The notes: generated by a model not told the origin, from the letters alone. A stretch of DNA of 64,000 nt from Eubacteriales bacterium (GCA_030524545.1 JAUNGM010000003.1:13632-77631); one strand, 5' to 3'; positions 8,698 through 16,804 are shown, counted from the first letter of the stretch. Program-made: numbers and translations.

Positions 8698-9687
8698 ATG
8701 CGCAGAAGAAAAAAATCAGAGAACAGCGGATTTAATGTCTGGCGTTCTTATTCCGACATGATGGCGGGTGTTCTGCTTCTTTTTGTGCTGATCATGTGCG
8801 TGACTTTGTTCCAGGCTCAGAAGAGCTATGATGAGAGCATCAAAGAGCGCGATGAAAAGATTGCCCTGCAGGAGGAATACACGCTGGAAATCCTTGCTCA
8901 GCAGTCCGCCCTGGAAGAAAAGGAAGGACAACTGAAAAACCAGGATGAACAGCTCAAATCCCAGGATGAAAAGCTGGAAGAGCAGAAGCTGCTTCTTGCG
9001 GAGCTGGCAGCTCAGCTAAAGTCCCAGGAGCAGACTTTGAATGAGCAGCAGACAGCCCTGGATGAAAAGACCGCTCTTCTCAAAGACCAGCAGGCACAGA
9101 TTGACCAGATTATCGGTGTCAAAGCGGAGGTAGTAGAATCCCTTAAAAAGGAATTTTCCAACAATAATGTTAATGTAGACATTGACTCCCAGACAGGTGC
9201 TCTGACATTGGATGCCAATGTCATGTTTGATTATGATGAGGCAGAACTTACGGACGAAGGAAAAGCGGCTTTGCAGGCTGTGCTTCCGATTTACTGTAAG
9301 GTTCTTCTGGAAGACAAGCATCTGCCGTATCTCGCAGAGATCATCATTGACGGTTACACGGATACGGACGGCGATTACAGCTACAATCTGGAACTTTCCC
9401 AGCGTCGATCCCTGGCAGTGGCACAGTATCTGCTGGATATTCAATATGAATTCCTGAATGACAGCCAGATTGACAGCCTTGAGAATTATCTGACTGTCAA
9501 CGGGCACTCCATGGCAAATCCGATTCTGGATGCAGACGGAAATGTAGATAAAGATGCATCCAGACGAGTGGAAGTAAAATTCCGTCTGAAGGATGATGAA
9601 ATGATCGACGAACTGAATAAGATCATGACAAATGCGGAAGAAGCGGCACAGAGTTCAGATACCGCTGGTGAATCAGGCGGAGAATAA
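8698..9687 (+). CDS. MotB/OmpA-like peptidoglycan-binding stator partner (ZorB-like)
   Basis: This 329-residue protein has a short basic N-terminus, one membrane segment at about 21-38 preceded by Asp20 (SYSDMMAGVLLLF), a long Gln/Glu/Lys coiled coil (about 41-145) and a C-terminal OmpA-like domain (about 170-305) with VMFDYDEAELTDEG and the GYTDTDGD...LSQRR signature that binds diaminopimelate in peptidoglycan. Asp20 sits where MotB and ExbD have the ion-binding Asp. It follows the channel gene by 12 bp with AAAGGAGAG before the start. Together they look like a complete stator. The unusually long coiled coil between membrane and OmpA domain would suit a thick Gram-positive wall. Confidence 0.88.
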   Translation: MRRRKKSENSGFNVWRSYSDMMAGVLLLFVLIMCVTLFQAQKSYDESIKERDEKIALQEEYTLEILAQQSALEEKEGQLKNQDEQLKSQDEKLEEQKLLLAELAAQLKSQEQTLNEQQTALDEKTALLKDQQAQIDQIIGVKAEVVESLKKEFSNNNVNVDIDSQTGALTLDANVMFDYDEAELTDEGKAALQAVLPIYCKVLLEDKHLPYLAEIIIDGYTDTDGDYSYNLELSQRRSLAVAQYLLDIQYEFLNDSQIDSLENYLTVNGHSMANPILDADGNVDKDASRRVEVKFRLKDDEMIDELNKIMTNAEEAAQSSDTAGESGGE

Positions 9688-9692
9688 GCATC

Positions 9693-10535
9693 ATGAAAAA
9701 ACAGAATAAAAAAATGCCGTTCATTCTGGTCAGTGTTCTTTGCATGGTGCTGGCAGCAGGAGGCGGTTTTCTGGTGATGCGTACCCTGAGACTTCGGGAG
9801 GAAACGCAGCATCTGGATGAACAGTTTGCAAAAGAGCTGGAAGAAAGCAGAAAAACCATTGATAAACTGAAAGAGCAGGAGACAGAGCTTGAGAAAGATC
9901 TTTCTCAGGAGTCAGAAGAAAAACAGGATGCTGATGCTGCGAAAGAGCAGGAATCAGAGGAGACGGACGAAGCCGTTCCGTCTTTAACGCCGACGCCCGG
10001 CCCGGTATTTGTGAGCATTATGGACTGCCTGCCGGGAGAAATCCTGCCTGCAGAGAGGCTTTACATGGAGAACCCGGGTATCTATTTTACTGCTGCGCAG
10101 ATTGCTGAGGGGGATGACATTTACCGGAGATTCAGCGACAGGCTGTCACAGGAAAACGGCGAAAACCCTTTAGAACGGCTTCGGTATTTAAAAATGCCCT
10201 ACTATGATGACCAGGGGGAAATCAGGGTAGGGGAGATGGTTGTAAATGCAGAGATTTCCCAGGAAGTTCTGGACGCTTTTCTGGAATTGTTTCAGAAGAA
10301 ACAGGAGATTTCGTCTTTGAATTTAGAGGAGAATATCTGGATGAAACCAGATGACTGGTCAGCCCTGAAGAATAAATTTCATCTGACGTATGAGAAGACG
10401 GAAGAAGAAAGCAAACAGACAGAAGCAACAGGAACGAAAGAAACTACAGGAACATCAGAGAGTGCAGAAACAGCAGAAGCTTCAGAAAATACGAAAGGAT
10501 CAGAAGCGAGTGATGCGGTTTTTGTTGAGGAATAA
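9693..10535 (+). CDS. membrane-anchored protein of the stator operon, M15-like fragment domain
   Basis: I do not know a named family for this 280-residue protein. It has one N-terminal membrane segment (about 9-29), a short coiled coil (32-70), an acidic Pro/Thr linker (75-105), a globular region (about 106-232) and a Thr/Glu/Ser-rich tail. Within the globular part, LRYLKMPYYDDQGEIRVGEM followed by VVN..I..EVLD.F resembles the N-terminal half of M15-type D-Ala-D-Ala carboxypeptidases of Clostridia. The metal-binding His/Asp half is absent, so it is probably not a peptidase. Only 5 bp separate it from the ZorB-like gene, so it is likely part of the same complex or pathway. The peptidase resemblance is from memory and unverified. 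Confidence 0.7.
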   Translation: MKKQNKKMPFILVSVLCMVLAAGGGFLVMRTLRLREETQHLDEQFAKELEESRKTIDKLKEQETELEKDLSQESEEKQDADAAKEQESEETDEAVPSLTPTPGPVFVSIMDCLPGEILPAERLYMENPGIYFTAAQIAEGDDIYRRFSDRLSQENGENPLERLRYLKMPYYDDQGEIRVGEMVVNAEISQEVLDAFLELFQKKQEISSLNLEENIWMKPDDWSALKNKFHLTYEKTEEESKQTEATGTKETTGTSESAETAEASENTKGSEASDAVFVEE

Positions 10536-10548
10536 AAAGCAGGAATTA

Positions 10549-10588
10549 AAAACAAAAGAAGATCCGATGGATTTTCTTTTGTTTTTTT
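10549..10588 (+). terminator. intrinsic terminator of the ZorAB-like operon
   Basis: A long AT-rich stem (AAACAAAAGAA paired with TTCTTTTGTTT, with inner ATCC/GGAT pairing) runs into a T tract. It closes the three-gene unit. Confidence 0.82.
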
Positions 10589-10601
10589 GTAAAATTTTTA
10601 G

Positions 10602-10630
10602 TATGCATTTTGGCATATTTGTGCTATGAT
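10602..10630 (+). promoter_or_regulatory. possible extended -10 promoter for DMT transporter
   Basis: TATGAT at 10625 is preceded by TG one base upstream (extended -10). The -35 candidate TATGCA at 10602 is 17 bp away but poor. Confidence 0.4.
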
Positions 10631-10688
10631 AACATAGTCGCTTTCATGAGATAAAGCAGAAAAGAACGGGGACTGGAGAGAAACAGAT

Positions 10689-11615
10689 ATGAAACGAACA
10701 GCATCCTTATGGATTATATTGGCAGGAATCCTCTGGGGTATTATGGGGATTTTTGTGAGAAAACTGGAAACCTATGGGTTTACCTCTATTCAGATTGCCT
10801 CTATGCGTCTGATCGGCGGTGCGGTGATCTTTCTGATTGTTACGGCAATCTTCGACAGAAAAAAACTGCGTATTAACCCGCGGGACATGGGGCTTTTTAT
10901 AGGAATGGGCGTATGCAGCATCCTGTTGTTTACCGTATGCTATTTTACGACGATTTCGATGGCATCTCTGTCTGTAGCTGCGATTCTTCTTTATACTGAG
11001 CCGATCATGGTAATGCTGATGTCTTTGGTACTTTTCCATGAAAAACTGACTATTCGAAAAGGCATTGCGCTTCTGATGGCCTTTGCCGGATGTATTCTGG
11101 TAACCGGAATCGGGGGAGAAATGCGGGTTTCTGCGCTTGCTGCGGTAATCGGCCTGCTGTCCGGATTCGGATATGGGCTTTACAGTATTTTCGGAACTTA
11201 TGCACTGCGGAAATATCCGCCGCTGACAGCTACTACGTATGCTTTCCTCTGCGGCGGCATCGGAGCGCTGCTGGTCTGCAGGCCGGATGACATGGTATCT
11301 AAAGTGCGTACCTCCGGTGAGCCGGGGATCGTGTTTGGTCTGATGATCATGATGGCATTTTTTACGGCGGTACTGCCGTATCTGTTTTATACTATCGGCC
11401 TGTCTGCGACAAAAGCCAGCTCTGCCGCAATTATGGCATCTGTCGAGCCGGTTGTGGCAACGATTGCCGGTGTGCTGGTATTTCATGAGACGATGACGGT
11501 GGCCTCGGCTATCGGTATTCTGCTTGTCCTGGGAGCAATCGTCCTTTTGAACCTGGCTCCGGAAACAGATACAAACTCTGCCGCAGTGGCAGAAAATGAC
11601 GGGACCGTCATATAG
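10689..11615 (+). CDS. EamA/DMT superfamily transporter
   Basis: This 308-residue protein has about ten hydrophobic segments arranged as two EamA repeats (roughly 5-140 and 155-285). Characteristic features are the GILWGIMGIFVRKL start, the end of repeat one around EPIMVMLMSLVLFHEKLT, and the matching end of repeat two around SVEPVVATIAGVLVFHETMT. DMT permeases export or import amino acids, purines or other metabolites; the substrate cannot be predicted here. It appears monocistronic, lying between the stator terminator and the rplS promoter. The start is preceded by GGAGAG. Confidence 0.9.
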   Translation: MKRTASLWIILAGILWGIMGIFVRKLETYGFTSIQIASMRLIGGAVIFLIVTAIFDRKKLRINPRDMGLFIGMGVCSILLFTVCYFTTISMASLSVAAILLYTEPIMVMLMSLVLFHEKLTIRKGIALLMAFAGCILVTGIGGEMRVSALAAVIGLLSGFGYGLYSIFGTYALRKYPPLTATTYAFLCGGIGALLVCRPDDMVSKVRTSGEPGIVFGLMIMMAFFTAVLPYLFYTIGLSATKASSAAIMASVEPVVATIAGVLVFHETMTVASAIGILLVLGAIVLLNLAPETDTNSAAVAENDGTVI

Positions 11616-11651
11616 AAACAGCAGAAAAATAAAACTTCCTGTAAAATTTGC

Positions 11652-11680
11652 TTGCAATAGGAGAAGTTCTATTGTATAAT
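11652..11680 (+). promoter_or_regulatory. rplS promoter
   Basis: TTGCAA at 11652 and a perfect TATAAT at 11675 are spaced by 17 bp. The 70-odd base leader to rplS could hold an L19-type autoregulatory structure, but I cannot fold one with confidence. Confidence 0.85.
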
Positions 11681-11758
11681 CACTTGTGTTGTAAAAAAGA
11701 TGGTCCGCTGTTACAATTCATGTATTAAGAACATCCAAATAGAATAGGAGAGAATAAG

Positions 11759-12106
11759 ATGAACGACATTATCAAAAACATCGAATCTGCTCAGTTAAAA
11801 GCAGAAGTACCGCAGTTCAACGTAGGTGACACTGTAAGAGTACACGCAATGATCAAAGAAGGCAACCGTGAGAGAATTCAGATCTTCGAAGGAACAGTTC
11901 TGAAGAGACAGGGCGGAAGCAACAGAGAGACTTTTACCGTAAGAAAGAGTTCTAACGGAGTAGGCGTTGAGAAAACATGGCCGCTGCATTCCCCACATGT
12001 GATCAAAGTAGAAGTAATCCGTCGTGGTAAAGTACGCCGTGCAAAACTGAACTACTTAAGAGACCGCGTAGGTAAATCTGCTAAGGTTAAAGAGCGCGTT
12101 AGATAA
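11759..12106 (+). CDS. rplS: 50S ribosomal protein L19
   Basis: L19 lies at the 30S-50S interface. The 115-residue sequence is full length and typical: [20 protein letters not shown] at the N-terminal half, then [14 protein letters not shown], the [13 protein letters not shown] block and a basic [21 protein letters not shown]-terminus. It has its own strong promoter, an AGGAGAG site and a perfect terminator directly behind it. The order rplS, lepB, rbgA matches a conserved Firmicutes neighbourhood. Confidence 0.98.
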   Translation: MNDIIKNIESAQLKAEVPQFNVGDTVRVHAMIKEGNRERIQIFEGTVLKRQGGSNRETFTVRKSSNGVGVEKTWPLHSPHVIKVEVIRRGKVRRAKLNYLRDRVGKSAKVKERVR

Positions 12107-12131
12107 TGAAAATTTCACAGTAATGAAAAGC

Positions 12132-12166
12132 AGGGACAATAACTTTAGCTATTGTCCCTCTTTTTT
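12132..12166 (+). terminator. rplS terminator
   Basis: A perfect 10-bp stem (AGGGACAATA/TATTGTCCCT) with an 8-base loop is followed by C and six T. It lies inside the in-frame extension upstream of lepB, which argues against the earliest lepB start codon. Confidence 0.95.
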
Positions 12167-12218
12167 AAACATGCAGTCCGATGGGCTGTTATCCAGGTTC
12201 CGTTATGGAGTGATGCAT

Positions 12219-12812
12219 ATGGAATTCAAAAAACTAAGAGAACACAAAAAAATCAAAGATGCCAAAGAAAAACTGGAAAACGGGAAAGTACGCAGTGCAG
12301 TGCGCCTGATTTTTGAGATTACAGTGACACTGGCTTTTGCCGCGCTTGTGGCAATTACTATGTTCCAGTCTGTAACCATGCAGGAAAGCTCTATGGAGCC
12401 GACCTTGTCTGTGGGAGACCGCTTTTTTATCAACCGCGTGGTTTACCGTGTTTCTTCGCCGGAACGGGGCGACATTATCGTGTTCCGTACCAATGCCAGT
12501 GATGAAGCTGCCCTGCATATCAGGCGTGTCATCGGACTTCCGGGTGAGACGATCCAGATTGTGGACGGACAGATCCTCATTAACGGCGAAACCTATAAGG
12601 AAGGACGGGACTTCCCGACGATCAGCAATGCAGGGCTGGCAGCCAGTCCGATCACCCTGGAGTCAGGGGAATATTTTGTCCTGGGAGATAACAGAAACAA
12701 CAGTGAGGACAGCCGGTACGGAGATATTGGCATTGTAAATAAGAAATATATTTCCGGAAAACTCTGGTTCACCTGCTATCCGGTGAAGAAGATTGGTTTT
12801 CTGGAAGGCTAG
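12219..12812 (+). CDS. lepB: signal peptidase I family protein with Arg at the catalytic Lys position
   Basis: The start at 12219 is chosen because TGGAG at 12206-12210 is well spaced and the in-frame ATG at 12123 lies before a terminator; this gives 197 residues. A basic N-terminus and one membrane helix (about 28-50) precede the catalytic domain. The nucleophile motif is ESSMEPTL with Ser58, and the box-E motif GDNRNNSEDSRYG is intact. In signal peptidase I the general base is the first Lys of a (V/I)KRx(I/V)G motif; here it reads HIRRVIGLPGE, so Arg (AGG codon) replaces Lys. Either the enzyme is altered or inactive, or another residue serves. A normal paralogue elsewhere in the genome would be expected if this one is inactive. 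Confidence 0.9.
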   Translation: MEFKKLREHKKIKDAKEKLENGKVRSAVRLIFEITVTLAFAALVAITMFQSVTMQESSMEPTLSVGDRFFINRVVYRVSSPERGDIIVFRTNASDEAALHIRRVIGLPGETIQIVDGQILINGETYKEGRDFPTISNAGLAASPITLESGEYFVLGDNRNNSEDSRYGDIGIVNKKYISGKLWFTCYPVKKIGFLEG

Positions 12813-12905
12813 GCTGTTAATGGAAGACATGGGCAGAAACCGGCGGCGGTGTCTGTACAGAGGATGGATCCTGAGACACCATTTGACAGCAGATAGGAGT
12901 GAAGC

Positions 12906-13748
12906 ATGAACGTACAGTGGTACCCGGGCCATATGACTAAGGCCAAAAGACAGATGCAGGAGGATATCAAGCTGATTGACCTGATCATTGAGCTTGTGGA
13001 TGCGCGTGTTCCGCTTTCCAGCAGAAATCCGGATATTGATGAGCTGGGGAAAAACAAATCCAGGCTGATTTTGCTGAATAAAGCGGATCTGGCGGATGAA
13101 CGGCAGAACGAGGCATGGAAAGCATTTTTCCAGGAGAAAGGTTTCTTTGTGGTAAAAGTGGATTCCAGATCCGGATCCGGGATGAAAGCAATCCAGAATG
13201 TGATTCAGGAGGCATGCAGGGAGAAGATTGAGCGCGACCGCAGGAGAGGAATCAGGAACCGTCCTATCCGTGCGATGGTGGTAGGGATTCCGAATGTGGG
13301 CAAATCAACCTTTATCAATACATTTGCAGGCAAGGCCTGCGCAAAGACCGGTAATAAACCGGGCGTGACCAAGGGCAAACAATGGATCCGTTTGAATAAG
13401 GGTGTGGAGCTTCTGGATACCCCCGGAATTCTCTGGCCGAAATTTGAAGACCAGGAGGTAGGGATTCGCCTTGCCTTTGTCGGGTCGATTAAGGATGACA
13501 TCCTGAATATGGAAGAGCTGTCCCTGAAGCTGATTGGTTTTTTAAAAGAGAAATATTCCGGTGCTCTTTTGGAACGGTACGGAATCCGGGAGGGCGGCAC
13601 AGACATTGAAATCCTGGAAGAAATTGCCCGCGCCCGCGGATGTCTGAAAAAAGGCGACGAGCTGGATTATGCGAAAACAGCAGGAATCATTTTTGACGAT
13701 TTCCGCAGCGGAAGGATCGGAAGAATCACGATCGAGTGGGTGTCCTGA
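12906..13748 (+). CDS. rbgA: ribosome biogenesis GTPase RbgA/YlqF
   Basis: RbgA is a circularly permuted GTPase needed late in 50S subunit assembly. The 280 residues begin with MNVQWYPGHMTKAKRQM, the family hallmark containing the His used in catalysis. The G motifs appear in permuted order: LLNKADL (G4) at about 57, GIPNVGKST (G1) at about 128 and DTPG (G3) at about 177. The C-terminal ~90 residues form the ANTAR-like helical RNA-binding region. It sits 93 bp behind lepB and probably shares its transcript. Confidence 0.97.
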   Translation: MNVQWYPGHMTKAKRQMQEDIKLIDLIIELVDARVPLSSRNPDIDELGKNKSRLILLNKADLADERQNEAWKAFFQEKGFFVVKVDSRSGSGMKAIQNVIQEACREKIERDRRRGIRNRPIRAMVVGIPNVGKSTFINTFAGKACAKTGNKPGVTKGKQWIRLNKGVELLDTPGILWPKFEDQEVGIRLAFVGSIKDDILNMEELSLKLIGFLKEKYSGALLERYGIREGGTDIEILEEIARARGCLKKGDELDYAKTAGIIFDDFRSGRIGRITIEWVS

Positions 13749-13790
13749 TCACGACAGGATGTATAAAAAAATAAACACATCAAAAATTTA

Positions 13791-13819
13791 TTGCATACCT
13801 ATGCACTTTGATTTATAAT
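13791..13819 (+). promoter_or_regulatory. promoter of the coaBC-ECF-coaX unit
   Basis: TTGCAT at 13791 and TATAAT at 13814 are 17 bp apart. This leaves a leader of about 130 bases before coaBC in which I recognise no known riboswitch. Confidence 0.82.
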
Positions 13820-13954
13820 AAGGAAGCTTTACGGAGCGTGTTTTAAAATTGACTAATGCATTTTGAAATACGTTTAAACAGAAAGATAGTTAAGCTACGC
13901 TGCATTTTTTCATAAGGAATTGCGGCGCGGTATCTGAAAAAAGGAGAGAGGTTC

Positions 13955-15166
13955 ATGCTGAAAGGAAAAACAGTTCTTCTGGGAGTTACCGGAAGTATTG
14001 CAGCGTATAAAATTGCAAATCTGGCAAGTGCCCTGAAAAAACTGCATGCAGAGGTTCATGTCCTGATGACTGAAAATGCTACGAATTTCATTACGCCCAT
14101 TACATTTGAATCTCTCACCGGGACGAAGTGTCTGGTAGATACCTTTGACAGGAATTTTCAGTTTCAGGTGGAGCATGTATCCATTGCGAAACAGGCAGAT
14201 GTTGTGCTGATCGCCCCGGCAAGTGCCAATGTAATCGGCAAGCTTGCCCACGGGATTGCGGATGACATGCTGACGACCACCATCATGGCCTGCAAATGCC
14301 ATAAGATCATTGCCCCGGCCATGAATACCAATATGTACGAAAACCCCATTCTTCAGGACAATCTGAACGTACTGAAGCATTACGGGTATGAAGTCCTGGA
14401 ACCGGCAAGCGGATACCTTGCCTGCGGAGATGTGGGAGCCGGCAAGATGCCGGAGCCGGAGACGCTTCTTCAGTATATATTGAAGGAGATTGCATTTCCG
14501 AAGGATTTGGAAGGCAAAAAGATCCTGGTTACGGCAGGACCCACTCAGGAATCGATTGATCCTGTGCGCTATATCACCAACCATTCCTCCGGGAAGATGG
14601 GATATGCGATCGCCAGGATGGCGATGCTGCGCGGGGCGGAAGTGACACTTGTCAGCGGCCCGGTATCCATTACCCCTCCGCCTTTTGTAAAGGTGATTCC
14701 TATTACAACCGCAAGAGAGATGTTTGAGGCTGTCACTTCGGTGAGCGGGGAACAGGACATTATCATCAAAGCTGCTGCTGTAGCGGATTACAGACCGAAG
14801 CAGGTCAGCGAGGAAAAAGTAAAAAAACACGATAACGAATTATCCATAGAATTGGAGAAGACGGATGACATCCTGAAATATCTGGGAGAACACCGCAGGC
14901 CGGGACAGTTCCTGTGCGGATTTTCTATGGAGACACAGAATATGCTTGGTAATTCCAGGGCAAAACTTACAAAGAAACATCTGGATATGGTAGCGGCCAA
15001 CAATCTGAAGGTGCCGGGAGCCGGATTCCAGGGAGACACCAATGTACTGACCCTGATTACCCGGGAAGAAGACGTATCACTCGCGCTTATGAGCAAGGAG
15101 GATGCAGCCACAAGAATCCTGGATAAAATCCTTTCTATTCTAAATAAAGGAGAAAGGAATCAGTAA
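13955..15166 (+). CDS. coaBC: bifunctional phosphopantothenoylcysteine decarboxylase / synthase
   Basis: CoaBC joins cysteine to 4'-phosphopantothenate (CoaB) and decarboxylates the product (CoaC), steps two and three of coenzyme A synthesis. Residues 1 to about 180 form the flavin-dependent CoaC domain: GVTGSIAAYK, the active-site His in VEHVSIAKQADV, the PAMNTNMYENP motif and the Cys of LACGDVGAGKMPEPE. Residues ~188-403 are CoaB, with VTAGPTQESIDPVRYITNHS and the AAVADYRPK segment. The length of 403 is standard. GGAGAGAGG supports the start. The downstream ECF component and coaX point to one CoA-supply unit. Confidence 0.97.
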   Translation: MLKGKTVLLGVTGSIAAYKIANLASALKKLHAEVHVLMTENATNFITPITFESLTGTKCLVDTFDRNFQFQVEHVSIAKQADVVLIAPASANVIGKLAHGIADDMLTTTIMACKCHKIIAPAMNTNMYENPILQDNLNVLKHYGYEVLEPASGYLACGDVGAGKMPEPETLLQYILKEIAFPKDLEGKKILVTAGPTQESIDPVRYITNHSSGKMGYAIARMAMLRGAEVTLVSGPVSITPPPFVKVIPITTAREMFEAVTSVSGEQDIIIKAAAVADYRPKQVSEEKVKKHDNELSIELEKTDDILKYLGEHRRPGQFLCGFSMETQNMLGNSRAKLTKKHLDMVAANNLKVPGAGFQGDTNVLTLITREEDVSLALMSKEDAATRILDKILSILNKGERNQ

Positions 15167-15300
15167 CCCGTAAACACCAGGATGCGGGTACAGGGCAGGG
15201 GCTGATCAAGGAGAGATCAGCAGTCTGATGCCGATATTTGCCCGCAGTTCCAACACCGTATTGTATCCCGGAGAGGGAATGATAACAAGGAGGAAAAAAC
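15166..15300 (+). promoter_or_regulatory. structured intergenic leader before ECF S component
   Basis: Two hairpins with no T tract lie in this 134-base spacer: ACCCG/CGGGT around a 14-base loop (about 15166-15190), and GCTGATC/GATCAGC closing the loop AAGGAGA (15201-15221). The loop contains a ribosome-site-like AAGGAG, but it is far from the start codon. A purine-rich stretch with AAGGAGGAAAAAAC immediately precedes the ATG. A regulatory role is possible but not shown. Confidence 0.4.
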
Positions 15301-15939
15301 ATGAACACGAAATTGACAACATCACAGATCACAATGCTTGGACTTATGGCCGCCATTCTTTTGCTGATGGCTTATACGCCTCTTGGCTATCTGAACATCG
15401 GACCGCTGGCAATTACTTTTAATGTCATTCCGGTGGCGATCAGCGCCATAGTCTTAGGACCGGTAGGCGGAGCGATTGCAGGATCCATTTTTGGACTTAC
15501 AAGTTTTCTCCAGTGTATCGGAATCGGAGGTACCAGTGCTATGGGAGCCATGCTTTTCAGCATTAATCCGATTCTTGCATTTATCCAGAGATTCGTACCG
15601 CGTCTTCTGGACGGTCTGCTGCTTGGTTACATCTTCAGGGGAATGAGAAAGAAAACCAATATTTATGTTTCCTGTGCTGTAACCGGATTCTTTTCCGCAT
15701 TTTTGAACACGGCTTTCTTTATGTCTGCCCTGGTGCTTCTTTTTGGAAATACGGAGTATATGCAGGAAATGATCGGAGGAAGAAATGTAATCGTATTTAT
15801 CTGCACATTCGTAGGAATCAATGCGGTATGTGAGATGATTTCTTCTACCGTACTGACTGGTGCCGTAGGTGCTGCACTTTCCAAGGCGCATCTGATCCCG
15901 GCAGCGCAGATGGAGCGGAGAAAGCTGGCAAAGGCTTAA
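15301..15939 (+). CDS. ECF transporter S component, probably pantothenate-specific (PanT-like)
   Basis: The 212-residue protein is a six-helix membrane protein of the energy-coupling-factor substrate-binding type. The N-terminal helix (ITMLGLMAAILLLMAY) has the small-residue pattern with which S components dock onto EcfT, and the GPVGGAIAGSIFGLTSFLQ segment is usual for this fold. S components of this class rely on a shared EcfA-EcfA'-EcfT module encoded elsewhere. Pantothenate as substrate is inferred from position: coaBC lies immediately upstream and coaX, the kinase that consumes pantothenate, immediately downstream. AAGGAGG gives a strong ribosome site. Confidence 0.88.
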   Translation: MNTKLTTSQITMLGLMAAILLLMAYTPLGYLNIGPLAITFNVIPVAISAIVLGPVGGAIAGSIFGLTSFLQCIGIGGTSAMGAMLFSINPILAFIQRFVPRLLDGLLLGYIFRGMRKKTNIYVSCAVTGFFSAFLNTAFFMSALVLLFGNTEYMQEMIGGRNVIVFICTFVGINAVCEMISSTVLTGAVGAALSKAHLIPAAQMERRKLAKA

Positions 15940-15993
15940 AGAATTTTAACATGTCATTCAGATATATCTACAGATCCATCAGGAGTTTGCACT

Positions 15994-16758
15994 ATGATTT
16001 TAGCGATTGATATCGGAAATACCAATATTGTGGTAGGATGTATTGATAAAGAAAAAACCTATTTTATCGAACGGCTTTCTACTGTCCGTACGAAGACGGA
16101 ACTGGAATATGCGATTGATTTAAAAACAGTTCTGGATATTTATCATATAAAAAAAACAGATATAGAGGGATGCATTATTTCCTCTGTTGTTCCGCAGATT
16201 ACCAATATTGCCGTAAAGGCGGCAGAAAAGATCCTGAAAAAAGAAGTAATGGTGATTGGCCCGGGGTTAAAGACCGGTTTGAATATTATGCTGGATAATC
16301 CAAGTGAAATGGGGGCAGACCGTGTTGCGGACGCTGTGGCTGCGTTGGCTGAGTATCCGGTACCTTTTGTCACAGTGGATATGGGAACAGCCACCACTTT
16401 TTCCGTTGTGGATGCGAAAAAGCATTTTATCGGCGGAATGATCATGCCGGGTGTACGGGTTTCTCTGGATGCCCTGATCTCCCGGGCATCTCTGTTGAGC
16501 GGTGTCAGCATTGAGGAGCCTAAAAAGCTTATCGGCAAGAATACCCTTGACTGCATGAAGAGCGGTGTTCTGTACGGCAATGCGGCAGCGATTGACGGTA
16601 TCATCGATAGAATTGAGGAGGAACTCGGCCAGAAGGTGACTGTGATCGCCACAGGAGGAATGGCCCGAAAGATCGTTCCCCATTGCAGACGCAAGATTAT
16701 TCTGGACGAAGACCTTCTTCTGAAGGGACTTCTGGTAATTTACGAAAAGAATAAATAA
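15994..16758 (+). CDS. coaX: type III pantothenate kinase
   Basis: CoaX phosphorylates pantothenate, the first step of coenzyme A synthesis, and is not feedback-inhibited by CoA. The 254-residue ASKHA-fold protein shows the N-terminal phosphate loop MILAIDIGNTNIVVG, the GADRVADAVAA segment, the VDMGTATTFSVVD block with the catalytic Asp, and the GGMIMPGV strand. ATGG.AR near the C-terminus is also typical. It ends the coaBC-ECF-coaX unit and is closed by a strong terminator that also covers the end of the convergent MATE gene. Confidence 0.97.
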   Translation: MILAIDIGNTNIVVGCIDKEKTYFIERLSTVRTKTELEYAIDLKTVLDIYHIKKTDIEGCIISSVVPQITNIAVKAAEKILKKEVMVIGPGLKTGLNIMLDNPSEMGADRVADAVAALAEYPVPFVTVDMGTATTFSVVDAKKHFIGGMIMPGVRVSLDALISRASLLSGVSIEEPKKLIGKNTLDCMKSGVLYGNAAAIDGIIDRIEEELGQKVTVIATGGMARKIVPHCRRKIILDEDLLLKGLLVIYEKNK

Positions 16759-16764
16759 TGATAG

Positions 16765-16804
16765 AAAACGCCGGTCAGGTCAGGAACCCAGCCGGCGTTT
16801 TTTT
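16765..16804. terminator. convergent terminator between coaX and the MATE gene
   Basis: A 10-bp stem (AAAACGCCGG/CCGGCGTTTT) encloses a 17-base loop with T residues on one side and A residues on the other, so it can stop transcripts from both strands. It overlaps the stop codon of the minus-strand gene. Confidence 0.9.

Noticed and set aside
7042-10535. Flagellar motor or Tol-Pal/ExbBD interpretation of the stator genes
   Set aside because: No flagellar, TonB or Tol genes are present, and the long coiled-coil tail of the channel protein is not found in MotA, TolQ or ExbB.
12123-12218. N-terminal extension of signal peptidase to an upstream ATG
   Set aside because: The extension spans the rplS terminator and has no ribosome site; the ATG at 12219 is well placed.
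15201-15221. Terminator between coaBC and the ECF component
   Set aside because: The 7-bp hairpin has no T run after it, so it should not terminate transcription.
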